Below are positions 18,301 to 25,089 of a DNA stretch of 64,000 bases, piece after piece. The translations under genes and the position numbers were made by a program. Origin of the DNA: Phycisphaerae bacterium (GTDB lineage: Bacteria; Planctomycetota; Phycisphaerae; UBA1845); contig JAJDDV010000159.1 in NCBI GenBank assembly GCA_029260135.1, positions 31,815-95,814 of the forward strand, written 5' to 3'. Every line of letters starts with the position of its first letter. The first letter of the stretch is position 1. The notes beneath the pieces are model-generated. The model saw only the letters and a list, made by a program, of their open reading frames with translations, searched no databases and was not told the DNA's origin.

Positions 18301-20943
18301 ATCAGCGGGGCAGGAGGCGGCGACTCCATCGCAGGTTTCCGCCGGGTCGCAAAGACCCGCCGACGCGCGACACTCGGTTCCTCCGGGCGTGAGCGAGTCC
18401 GCCGGACAGGTTCCCAAAACGCCGTCGCAGGTCTCCGCAGGGTCGCAAGTCCCCGCAGACGCTCGGCATTCCGTACCACCTGCCGTCAGCGCATCAGCCG
18501 GGCAGGTGACCGAGACGCCATCACAGACTTCGGCCGGGTCACACAAACCCACGGAAGCGCGACACTCCGTTCCCGCAGAATCCAGACTGTCCGCGGGACA
18601 GGTGCCAAGCACGCCGTCGCAGACTTCAGCCGGGTCACAAAGCCCTGCCGAGGCTCGACACTCCGTTCCGGCCGCATCCAACACATCGACCGGGCAACTC
18701 CCGGAGAGCCCGGTGCACACCTCCTGTGGGTCGCAGACGCCGGTCGAAGCACGACAAGCCGTACCACCCGGTTCGAGAACATCTGAAGGACAAGTCGCGG
18801 TAAAGCCACCGCAGACTTCCGCGGGGTCGCACAGCCCGATGGATGCACGACACTCCGTGCCAGCCGACGACAGTACATCAGTTGGGCAGGTCGCGGTAAC
18901 ACCGTCACAAACCTCCGCGGGGTCGCAAGGACCAGCCGACGTGCGACACGTCGTTCCCGCCGGCTCTCGCGCATCGGAAGGGCAGGCTCCTGTCACGCCA
19001 TCGCAAACTTCCGCAGGATCGCAGAGGCCGGCGGAGGCGCGACACTGGGTGCCGGCTGGATCGATGCTGTCGGCCGGACAGGTTCCCAGGACACCGTCGC
19101 AGACTTCGGCTGGATCGCAAAGCCCAGTGGATGCTCGACATTCCGTGCCGGCGGAGGTGATCGCGTCGGCCGGGCAGGCTCCGGCCACTCCGTCACAGGC
19201 TTCGGCCGGATCGCACAGACCTGTGGACGCTCGACACTCCGTTCCGGCTCCAGTGATGACGTCGCCTGGACAAGCGCCCACGGCACCATCACAGACCTCA
19301 GCCGGATCACACAACCCTGTGGACGCTCGACATTCCGTCCCCGCCGGGTCGATCGCATCGGCTGGACATGCGCCGGACAGTCCGGTGCAGGCTTCCTCGG
19401 GGTCGCAGGGTCCGGTTCCGGCACGGCAAACGGTTCCACCGGGCTCGAGGACGTCTGACGGACACGTCGCGGAGAAGCCGCCGCAAACCTCAGCCGGATC
19501 ACAGAGACCGACAGACGCGCGACATTCGGTGCCGGCAGACTGGAATCCGTCGGTCGGGCAAGCAGCCGTGGCCCCGTCGCAGACCTCTGCGACGTCACAC
19601 GTCCCAGCCACCGCACGACATTCGGTACCGGCAGGCTCCAGCGTGTCAGCCGGGCATACGCCCGAAACACCATCGCACACCTCAGCCGGGTCACAAACGC
19701 CCGCCGACGCACGACACGAAGTACCGGCGGAGCTAAGGGTATCGACGGGACAAGTTGCGGAAACGCCGTCACACGTCTCCGCGGGGTCGCACAGTCCGAC
19801 GGACGCACGGCACTGGGTACCCGCCGAAGAAAGAGCGTCGGCTGGACAAGTACCTAAGATTCCATCGCAGGTCTCCGCGGGATCACACACGCCGGTCGAC
19901 GCGCGACATTCCGTTCCGGCGGAAGTGAGCACATCAGCAGGGCAAGCGACGGAAACGCCGTCGCAAGTCTCGGCCGGATCACACACGCCGGTTGACGCAC
20001 GGCATTCCGTCCCTGCCGACGTCAGCGTATCGACGGGGCAGGTGTCGGAAACGCCGTCGCAGGTTTCTGCGGGGTCGCAGGTTCCCGCGGACGCACGACA
20101 TTCGGTTCCAGCCGCCTCAATCGTACAGGTGGCCGAGCAGCAGTCACCCGGAAGCGTGTTCCCATCGTCACAATCTTCACCGACTTCGAGCGCCCCGTTT
20201 CCGCAGACGGAAACGACCGCTGCGTTGATGTTGCCGGCGGAGATGGTCCAAAGACTGGAGTTGGTCATTCCGGACCAGCTCATCGTCACGATTCCGGAGG
20301 CGCCCGCCTCGGTAGACGAGCCTCCCCACGAAGTGCCATTGACACCGTTCAGCCAGCGTGATGTTTGCAGTGCTCCAACGACGGTGCTGGCACTCTGCCC
20401 TTTGTATCCATTGAAGACGTCAACAACCATGTCGCCCGGTGCGGAGGTCGTCACGTTGACCGTCGCCGGACCCGCTGTCTGCGCCCACGCGCCGACGCCG
20501 GTGCCGTCAAAAGGCGTGGCCTGATCCACACCGACAAAGTTCATCGCTCCCGCCATCCGCGGTTTTCCGCCTGGGTTTGAAGCCCACGTCACAACCACGT
20601 TCGCGGTCGTCTCAGTCGGCGCCACGAGGTACCAGATATGAGTGGAAGCCCTACCGCCGCGAGCAGCCTCAGTATCTTCCCGTAGCTTGGTCAGGTTCTC
20701 TGTTCCATTCCACGTGATACCGGAGAGTACTACGGCGCTTCGATTGTCCATCGATACCGCTACCACGAGCAGCCGATTCGAGCCGACGGGAACCGTATGG
20801 TTCGAAATGGTGAGCGTTGTGCCCGCTGTGTTTACAGCACTTGTGGCGGTGCCGACAAACTGAACATCCCCCAGCGCTGGCGAGACAGCGGTGAGGCCGA
20901 AAACCACGATACGGAGCGTTCGAAACAGTGTGTGCGCAGCCAT
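12385..20943 (-). CDS. Giant secreted Cys-rich protein with 65 disintegrin-like repeat units and dockerin-like tail
   Basis: 2852 residues. After a signal peptide (ends near 'AVSPALG') comes a beta-rich domain of about 230 residues, then a DUF4215-type motif 'CGNGALEVGEDCDDGN'. Residues from about 280 hold 34 units of exactly 32 residues, a Cys-rich spacer with 'GAGDDCNTASCDPGG', 31 more identical-length units, and a second similar spacer with 'GAGDDCNIASCDPGG'. Each unit has four Cys in the pattern C-x6-C-x5-C-x6-C-x11, about 260 in total. The C terminus has dockerin-like loops ('VDLNNDGVIDVADVRIF'). ATG 20943 follows AGGGAG. Probably an extracellular, disulfide-rich fibre or adhesin; function unproven. 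It is divergent from an ECF sigma gene. Confidence 0.88.
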   Translation of the reverse strand: MAAHTLFRTLRIVVFGLTAVSPALGDVQFVGTATSAVNTAGTTLTISNHTVPVGSNRLLVVAVSMDNRSAVVLSGITWNGTENLTKLREDTEAARGGRASTHIWYLVAPTETTANVVVTWASNPGGKPRMAGAMNFVGVDQATPFDGTGVGAWAQTAGPATVNVTTSAPGDMVVDVFNGYKGQSASTVVGALQTSRWLNGVNGTSWGGSSTEAGASGIVTMSWSGMTNSSLWTISAGNINAAVVSVCGNGALEVGEDCDDGNTLPGDCCSATCTIEAAGTECRASAGTCDPAETCDGVSDTCPVDTLTSAGTECRASTGVCDPAETCDGVSVACPADVLTSAGTECRASTGVCDPAETCDGILGTCPADALSSAGTQCRASVGLCDPAETCDGVSATCPVDTLSSAGTSCRASAGVCDPAEVCDGVSGVCPADTLEPAGTECRAVAGTCDVAEVCDGATAACPTDGFQSAGTECRASVGLCDPAEVCGGFSATCPSDVLEPGGTVCRAGTGPCDPEEACTGLSGACPADAIDPAGTECRASTGLCDPAEVCDGAVGACPGDVITGAGTECRASTGLCDPAEACDGVAGACPADAITSAGTECRASTGLCDPAEVCDGVLGTCPADSIDPAGTQCRASAGLCDPAEVCDGVTGACPSDAREPAGTTCRTSAGPCDPAEVCDGVTATCPTDVLSSAGTECRASIGLCDPAEVCGGFTATCPSDVLEPGGTACRASTGVCDPQEVCTGLSGSCPVDVLDAAGTECRASAGLCDPAEVCDGVLGTCPADSLDSAGTECRASVGLCDPAEVCDGVSVTCPADALTAGGTECRASAGTCDPAETCDGVLGTCPADSLTPGGTECRASAGLCDPAETCDGVAASCPADVLTSAGTECRASTGLCDPAETCDGVAAACPGDALSSAGTECRASGGACDPAEVCSGVAATCPADVITSAGTECRASTGLCDPAETCDGVAATCPVDTLELNGTECRASAGLCDPAETCDGVSGTCPVDTLTSAGTECRTSVGLCDPAEVCDGVAGTCPADALTSAGTECRASVGLCDPAEVCDGAVGTCPADALTSAGTECRASVGLCDPVEVCDGVVGTCASDVLTSAGTECRASGGACDPAEVCDGVAGTCPADALESAGAVCRASAGLCDPAETCDGVAVTCPADALDPAGTECRSSTGTCDPAETCDGVAATCPADVLTSAGTECRASTGLCDPAETCDGVLGACPADAIDPAGTECRVSVGLCDPAEVCDGVTGVCPADAVDPAATECRASAGLCDPAEVCDGVAGTCPSDVLDAAGTECRASGGLCDPAEVCDGVTALCPSDLLELSGTVCRASTDPCDPQETCDGLSVTCPADSFLSDGTTCDDLLFCTLTDTCSTGVCVGTGDTCPGQNCDEGGDFCFDCVVNADCDDSNECTLDVCNAGFCSNTATNEGGACNDGDFCLIGETCQTGVCTGGTAPNCSGAGDDCNTASCDPGGTEGNCDTFTPVTNGTLCTDDGFLCSDDVCQAGVCTHPAISAGTECRASGGLCDPDEVCDGVALACPLDTLETAGTECRASAGPCDPAEVCDGVSTTCPTDSLETAGTECRTSAGLCDPAEVCDGVSTTCPTDSLTTAGTECRASAGLCDPAEVCSGVAPACPSDVLDSAGTECRASTGTCDPAEICDGLLATCPTDALEPAGTECRVSTGLCDPAETCDGVSSACPVDSLTSAGTECRASAGLCDPAELCDGVVGTCPGDARETAGTECRASVGTCDPAEVCDGVSTTCPGDVLQPGGTECRASTGGCDPAEVCDGVVGTCPADVLTSAGTECRASTGLCDPAEVCDGVLGACPADVIDAAGTECRASGGLCDPAETCDGVSGVCPADGREAAGTQCRASAGVCDPAEVCDGVTATCPGDVLTAAGTECRASTGVCDPAETCDGVSVACPSDVLSSAGTECRASTGLCDPAEVCDGIAGTCPADALEAAGTECRLSTGLCDPAEVCDGLSGACPVDSIDSAGTECRASTGLCDPAEVCNGVSGTCPADALDAAGTECRASTGLCDPAEVCDGVLPTCPGDTLDGAGTECRASAGACDPAEVCDGVLGACPADALTAAGTECRASGGTCDPAETCDGVSVSCPVDTLASAGTECRASTGTCDPAEVCSGVAATCPTDTLQPGGTECRASTGLCDPAETCDGVAGACPADALSSAGTACRASTGVCDPAETCDGVVGACPADTLTSAGTECRASTGLCDPAEACDGVAGACPADAVSGAGTECRTSTGLCDPAETCDGVSGACPADSLTAGGTECRPSTGLCDPAESCDGVSGACPADSLTAGGTECRASTGPCDPAETCDGVSGTCPADALTAAGTECRASTGGCDPAEVCDGAVGTCPADVLSSAGTECRTSTGLCDPAEVCDGVASACPADILTGAGAECRASTGICDPAEVCDGVAGACPADVLTTAGTECRASSGICDPAEACDGVAGACPADAFSPAGTECRASAGFCDLAETCNGVSAGCPTDAFQPDGTSCDDGLVCNVNETCQSGICANGGPPDCSGAGDDCNIASCDPGGLDGNCDTITVATDGTTCDDGVACTDAVCTTGTCTFSANTAQITANVAAQSLINAVSRDVTFVITTCPGSADTRVVSVAFDGTGAGTALISGVDASATWIAASEGHTLRRLLPVSFTACTATVDFSGINQLTTGDFQAGTLAQDNFVDISDFSVLAAGFNVPIAATLSTGADATGDGLQESLDFGAIQGNFFKIGDALDACPAFVSDEDGTPVTLTPVDAGRAVRVSAPRMVMSALSVAREHRAQVDLNNDGVIDVADVRIFAQQHGLSLDDDFDRRAVQRESDKSQRGQRR
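13393..16368 (-). repeat. Coding tandem array B: 31 units of 96 bp
   Basis: Units 35-65 of the giant protein. The length, 2976 bases, is exactly 31 x 96. Each unit encodes a 32-residue block starting T-E-C-R and ending near S-A-G. No unit gains or loses a codon. Confidence 0.95.
16843..20106 (-). repeat. Coding tandem array A: 34 units of 96 bp
   Basis: Units 1-34 of the giant protein. The length, 3264 bases, is exactly 34 x 96. Units 7-8 (19339-19530) and 14-15 (18667-18858) are more alike to each other than to their neighbours, showing a seven-unit higher-order period. Confidence 0.95.
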
Positions 20944-21846
20944 TACACGATGCTCCCTAGCTGGTCGTCTCCCGAGTATCTGGCGCGGTCCCATCTCGCG
21001 GAGAGCATGGCCGTACTGACCTCACCACGGGAATCACCTATGCGATTCGATGTTGCGAAGGCGAAAGCGGATACGCGTGCTCGATCGGCGCGAACGTCAC
21101 CCCGGAACGGTCGTTGACGCATTGTACAGCAGCCGTTGCGTACAACGCATTCACTTCTCCGTAGATCTGCGACGATTCCCCGTGGCATGACCCTCTTCCC
21201 CATTTCAGTTGGCGTACAAGACCATGTGGTGTGGCGCTGTCCGTAAGCCTGAACCGCAACGACGGCGCCCGCATTCCACAGCGTGGCTCTTACCCATTAA
21301 GGCGATACCCCATCTACAGTATCTGGGTGACCGGTCGTACTGCGGGTATGAGCGCTTCCTTCCCTCAAACCCCAGCGCTGCCAGCCTCTGCCCGGAAGGA
21401 GGCCGCCCCCAGATTGCGGTTAACTATATCAGTTTGAGTCACAGTACTCAAGCCCCAGCGCGCGCGCATTTGCGGCCCAATCAACTGACACTTTAGGTGT
21501 CGTCCGATACGTGATTCGCTCGTGTGGCCCTGATCGCTTCCCGCTGCGGCGTCCGCACCGATAATGCGCGTTCTGCTCGGTCTTCTCCGATCACGAGATT
21601 CTTCCCGAATATCACCGAAATCCAACCAGGCCTTGGGTCGTGACTGCTGAGATCGGGAGACCGCCTGGCCGCATCCGGTCGCGCCGAGGCCCGTCCGGCG
21701 GTTATCGGCCTTGATCCAAGCCGCTAGCACACGGCCTGGTGACTCAGTGGCCACACCGACGATTCCCAGTCGATGCTGAAAAAACGCTGCGATCTTCGTT
21801 CTGAATTGACAGGCGGTGGTGCTTTCCGGCGTCTATGAGGATGATC
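20944..21846. other. 900-base divergent intergenic region
   Basis: It separates the giant secreted-protein gene (minus) from the ECF sigma gene (plus). It is less GC-rich than the flanking genes. Short open frames here have no convincing start sites or protein-like composition. No RNA gene or palindromic repeat was seen. It must contain both promoters. Confidence 0.5.
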
Positions 21847-22440
21847 ATGGGCATGGCCCGGTTTGATAACTACGACGCGGAAGTGCCCGTGATCGAAGCG
21901 ATTCGGGGAGGTGATCGATACGCCTTTTCGGAACTCGTGCGACGGCACAGCGGCTGGGTCCGAGGCGTCGTCTTTGGCGTCCTGGGAAACCGCGATGGGG
22001 TCGAGGATGTATCGCAACAGGTGTGGACGGCAGTCTGGCAACGAATCGGCGAACTGCGAGAGCCGAATCGTTGGCGCCCGTGGGTCTACCGACTGGCCAG
22101 GAACGCAGCGATCGACGCGGGCCGCGAGTGGAAGCGGCGCCGGCAGCGATTCCAGACGCTCGATGCGGAACACGCCAACGCCGAGCCTGCGAATCGACGC
22201 GAACCCGGACCCGGCGATGCACGGCGAGAATCCGGCGTTGCCGAGAAACACCGAATGGTCCTCTCGGCGGTCAAGGGGCTTCCCGCGCTCTATCGCGAAC
22301 CGTTCGTGCTGCGGCATCTCAGCGGTTGGACGTACCGTGAAATCGCAGACGTCATGGGCATGCCGGTCGACTCGGTCGAGACCCGCTTGGTGCGGGCTCG
22401 CCGACTGCTTAGAGAGTCGCTACGGGACGAGGTGAAGTAA
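21847..22440 (+). CDS. ECF-type RNA polymerase sigma factor
   Basis: 197 residues. Region 2 spans about residues 10-85, with 'FSELVRRHSGWVRGVVFGVL' and the -10-recognition helix 'DVSQQVWTAVWQRIGEL', then 'WRPWVYRLARNAAIDAGRE'. Region 4 contains 'LPALYREPFVLRHLSGWTY' and 'EIADVMGMPVDSVETRLVRA', the helix-turn-helix for the -35 box. Four ATGs are clustered; the one at 21847 lies 6 bases after GAGG, and the frame is open to an ATG at 21835. It is followed after 4 bases by an anti-sigma-like gene, so the two are probably co-transcribed and the second may hold this factor at the membrane. Confidence 0.9.
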   Translation: MGMARFDNYDAEVPVIEAIRGGDRYAFSELVRRHSGWVRGVVFGVLGNRDGVEDVSQQVWTAVWQRIGELREPNRWRPWVYRLARNAAIDAGREWKRRRQRFQTLDAEHANAEPANRREPGPGDARRESGVAEKHRMVLSAVKGLPALYREPFVLRHLSGWTYREIADVMGMPVDSVETRLVRARRLLRESLRDEVK

Positions 22441-22444
22441 CGCC

Positions 22445-23026
22445 ATGGAATACGGCGAGAAAGACATTGAGAAACTGATCGGACGCCGCCTCGATGACCA
22501 GCTTAGCGAGGATGAGCAGCTTCAGCTCGATCGAGAACTCATCCGAAGTCCGGAGTCTCGGCGCCTGATGGAACGGTCGGAACAGACCGATCACATGGCC
22601 TCCTCGGCGCTTCGTGAGGCGTTGGATGGTGGTCCGGTTGCGATCGACCTCGAGGGCTTGCCCGCTCAGCAGGGCCCATCGCCGGCGCGGACTGGAACCT
22701 GGATGTGGCGTCTCATCCCAGGGGCGATGGCCGCGGCGATGCTCGCCCTTGTGTTTTCCCGCTTCCCGCTCGCGCCTGCGCCATCGGAGCGTCCCAGGGC
22801 GAACGGGCACCAGCCGATACACAGCGTGGTTCCTGATTCGCCCTATAGATTCGGTGTCGGCAACGACGTCCCCATGCGAAGGGTCTCCACGCGGCCCAGT
22901 GTCAAACGGGCTAGCGGGCGCGATGTGCTGGGCGTGATCGGCGAGGACGGAAACATCTACTGGATCGAGGTAGACCGAAGTCGAACCATCCGCAGGCCAA
23001 ACGCCGGTCCGAAGGTCGAATTCTAG
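22445..23026 (+). CDS. Anti-sigma-factor-like membrane protein
   Basis: 193 residues. An acidic helical N terminus ('IGRRLDDQLSEDEQLQLDRE', 'SPESRRLMERSEQTDHMASS') resembles planctomycete anti-sigma proteins in layout but lacks the zinc-binding H-x3-C-x2-C motif. One membrane helix lies near residues 90-108 ('LIPGAMAAAMLALVFSRF'), followed by a basic extracytoplasmic tail with 'LGVIGEDGNIYWIEVD'. The start codon is 4 bases after the sigma-gene stop, with GAGGTG overlapping the end of that gene, so expression is coupled. Likely role: membrane tether or sensor controlling the sigma factor. The assignment rests mainly on context. Confidence 0.7.
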   Translation: MEYGEKDIEKLIGRRLDDQLSEDEQLQLDRELIRSPESRRLMERSEQTDHMASSALREALDGGPVAIDLEGLPAQQGPSPARTGTWMWRLIPGAMAAAMLALVFSRFPLAPAPSERPRANGHQPIHSVVPDSPYRFGVGNDVPMRRVSTRPSVKRASGRDVLGVIGEDGNIYWIEVDRSRTIRRPNAGPKVEF

Positions 23027-23048
23027 CGAACTGAGCACGGACGTGAAC

Positions 23049-23067
23049 CGCGAGGATGATCCTCGCG
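23049..23067 (+). other. Perfect intergenic hairpin between anti-sigma and PDZ genes
   Basis: Arms CGCGAGGA and TCCTCGCG pair perfectly around a TGA loop. There is no T run, so it is not a typical terminator. It could be an RNA processing or stability element within the sigma/anti-sigma/PDZ transcript. Confidence 0.6.
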
Positions 23068-23137
23068 AAGTCGAAAACGGGAACAATGAGCGGTCCTTGC
23101 GGACGGCATGCAAAGACGGATCAAAAGGAGTAAGACG

Positions 23138-24655
23138 ATGAAGCTGTTTCTCGTAAGTCTATTGGTTGCCGGTTTCTCCCACTGGGCCGGCGATGCCGTG
23201 GCGTGCCCGAAGCACGATGGCGCCAAAGTCAAATCTCATGTGGTCAAGGTCGTCGACGAGGATGGAAACGTCAGTGCGCCGTGTGTGGTGGCTGGTAAGG
23301 CAAGGGTCGGCAAGATCGAGAAGATCGTCGCCCCCTGCGGTAGCGCCGGCATAACGAAGGTCAGTGCTCCCAACGCATTTGTCTTCGCAACGGGACCGGA
23401 TGACGGCCGAAGCGATCGGAAGCGCTATGTCGTTCGCAAGAAGGGCGACGGAAAAGCCCCCGGGTGGCTCGGCGTTTCTATCGCAAACGTTCCCGACGCG
23501 CTGGCAGCCCAGCTCGAAATCGAGGGCAAGGCCGTGATCATCCAGAACGTCGTGGATGACAGCCCCGCGGATGAAGCGGGCGTCCAGGTCCACGACATCC
23601 TGCTTTCGATCGACGGGGACACGGTCGAGGGCGATGTGAACCGGGCCGTCGAACTCGTCAAGATTCGAGCGCCCGGCGACAAGGTCAAACTCCATCTTCT
23701 CCGTGACGGCGACGACGAGAAGATCGTGGTGAGACTGGGCTCACGTGCGACGCTCGAGGCGGACAAGCTCGAATGGAAGTTCGAGACGGCTCCCGACGCC
23801 GAGGTGGAGGACCGGGTCCGCGCACGCGGAAAAATGATGTGGCGGAGCGACGATGGCGAGTGGGTGATGAAGGACCTTGGCGATCTTGACAAGCTCAAAG
23901 AGCTACCCGAATCGATCAAGATGTTCGTGCCCAAAGCCGGCGACCGGTCCGTGCAGATCTTCAAAGACGGCGGTGTCCACAGGGTCAGGACCAAGGTCAA
24001 GAGTGACGGCGGCGTCATCGTGATCGAACAGGACGGCGATGAGGTCAGCGTTTCGCGCGTCGACGAGCACGGCGACGAGGTGGAAATGACCTACGAGAAT
24101 ATGGATGAACTGCTCGAGGCGGACGAGGAGGCATACGGCCTGCTCAAGGACTCGACGAGCACGATGGTCCATATCGACGTTGATGGGATCGGCGAGATCT
24201 TGACCGACATCGATTTCGACGACCTGGACATCGAACTCCCCGAGTTCAAGTTCGATTTCAAGTTCGACGCCGACGAGTTGAAGGAGCATGTGGAAGACTG
24301 GCAGGCGCACCTCGAGGAGAGCCTCGGTGCAGCCAAGGACGCGCACGAACATGCTATGGACGAGTTCCATGTCTTGCTCGAAGAGTGGAACGAGAAGAAG
24401 GACTCCGGCGAGCTGAAAAAGGCGCTGCCCCACTTCATCTGGAAGGGAAAGGGCGGACCGGGCTTGAATACCTTCAAGATCGGTAAGCCGAAGCATTCGT
24501 TCGAGGTTCGAACCGACGGAACGATCGAGGTTCGCATACGCAAGGGCGATTCCGAACTCGTGCAACTGTTTGAAGACGCTCGCGACCTGCGACGCAGAAA
24601 CCCCGACCTGCACGAAACGTACGAAGACCTGATGGAGGTGGAAGAAGACGAGTAG
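23138..24655 (+). CDS. Exported PDZ-domain protein
   Basis: 505 residues. An N-terminal signal peptide ('LFLVSLLVAGFSHWAGDAVA') leads to a short Lys-rich segment and one PDZ domain near residues 105-195: 'GWLGVSIANVPDALAAQLEI', 'DDSPADEAGVQVHDILLSID' and 'VKIRAPGDKVKLHLLRDG'. No protease catalytic triad (Ser-His-Asp) is visible, so it is not a complete DegP-type enzyme. The rest is very acidic, with 'DIDFDDLDIELPEFKFDFKF' and helical Glu/Lys-rich stretches. ATG 23138 follows AAAGGAG at good spacing; an ATG at 23108 has no such site. It probably forms an operon with the sigma/anti-sigma pair and may act in periplasmic protein quality control or signal sensing. Confidence 0.8.
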   Translation: MKLFLVSLLVAGFSHWAGDAVACPKHDGAKVKSHVVKVVDEDGNVSAPCVVAGKARVGKIEKIVAPCGSAGITKVSAPNAFVFATGPDDGRSDRKRYVVRKKGDGKAPGWLGVSIANVPDALAAQLEIEGKAVIIQNVVDDSPADEAGVQVHDILLSIDGDTVEGDVNRAVELVKIRAPGDKVKLHLLRDGDDEKIVVRLGSRATLEADKLEWKFETAPDAEVEDRVRARGKMMWRSDDGEWVMKDLGDLDKLKELPESIKMFVPKAGDRSVQIFKDGGVHRVRTKVKSDGGVIVIEQDGDEVSVSRVDEHGDEVEMTYENMDELLEADEEAYGLLKDSTSTMVHIDVDGIGEILTDIDFDDLDIELPEFKFDFKFDADELKEHVEDWQAHLEESLGAAKDAHEHAMDEFHVLLEEWNEKKDSGELKKALPHFIWKGKGGPGLNTFKIGKPKHSFEVRTDGTIEVRIRKGDSELVQLFEDARDLRRRNPDLHETYEDLMEVEEDE

Positions 24656-24688
24656 ACCCCATCCATCCGCATTGAGACGGTGTTTGCC

Positions 24689-24707
24689 CGGTGCCGCTTA
24701 GGCACCG
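24689..24707 (+). other. Hairpin upstream of the terminator
   Basis: CGGTGCC and GGCACCG pair perfectly around GCTTA. Flanking GTTTGCC and GGCGAAC can extend the stem with bulges. It lies 18 bases before the terminator hairpin and may protect the 3' end of the PDZ mRNA. Confidence 0.55.
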
Positions 24708-24724
24708 CAGGCGAACGAAAACTC

Positions 24725-24766
24725 AACCGGCGACAGGCTCGATTCCGAGTGTGTCGCCGGTTTTTT
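24725..24766 (+). terminator. Strong Rho-independent terminator
   Basis: An 11-bp perfect stem, AACCGGCGACA with TGTCGCCGGTT, encloses a 16-base loop and runs directly into a T tract. It lies 70 bases after the PDZ stop codon and ends the sigma/anti-sigma/PDZ unit. Confidence 0.9.
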
Positions 24767-24896
24767 GATCGCCCGCCGACGACGCGACGAGTTCCGGTAC
24801 CTCGCGCGGAGCGCGTGCGCCGTCCGAGGCGCGCAGACTCCGAAGTGAGCGCGGGGACGGATCGACGAACGCAGAAACAAAGCGGCTCTTACCTTT

Positions 24897-24938
24897 TGTA
24901 CATGAGGTTTCCTTTTTGCCAAGGCAACCTCATGTACA
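24897..24938. repeat. 13-bp perfect inverted repeat with inner hairpin
   Basis: TGTACATGAGGTT (24897-24909) pairs with AACCTCATGTACA (24926-24938). The intervening segment contains a second small inverted repeat, TTGCC-AA-GGCAA. It lies about 43 bases upstream of the predicted promoter of the next gene. Candidate operator or remnant of a mobile element; no direct evidence for either. Confidence 0.75.
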
Positions 24939-24980
24939 CCTTCGGTCCGGTAGGGCCACGCGCCGCCGGCGATTTCTTCC

Positions 24981-25009
24981 TTGATCCGGCGGCTCTGATC
25001 GATTATGCT
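24981..25009 (+). promoter_or_regulatory. Putative promoter of the large secreted dehydrogenase-like gene
   Basis: TTGATC (24981-24986) and TATGCT (25004-25009) are spaced by 17 bases. Transcription would start near 25016, leaving a leader of about 75 bases before ATG 25090. Confidence 0.5.
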
Positions 25010-25089
25010 ACACGCTCGGTAGGGCCGTATCCGCGGGGTCGGGTCTCATTCGTAGGCGAAGGTCGTGTTTGTTCTAGCCTGGGGTGGTT

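Larger units (their letters stand above)
24656..25089. other. Structured intergenic region between PDZ gene and secreted dehydrogenase-like gene
   Basis: No gene is seen. It holds two successive hairpins including a strong terminator, a 13-bp perfect inverted repeat, and a good promoter for the next gene; each is listed separately. Confidence 0.7.

Noticed and set aside
13393..20106. Possible CRISPR array (regular 96-bp repeats)
   Set aside because: The repeats are contiguous and coding, vary mainly at codon-tolerated positions, have no unique spacers, and no cas genes are near.
16442..20524. Long plus-strand open frame (1360 codons) opposite repeat array A
   Set aside because: Same reason as for array B: low-complexity Ser/Pro/His-rich translation, no recognised domain, and the sense frame is clearly the protein.
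21209..21754. Short open frames in the 900-base divergent gap
   Set aside because: No ribosome sites, no hydrophobic or motif signature, and overlapping frames on both strands.
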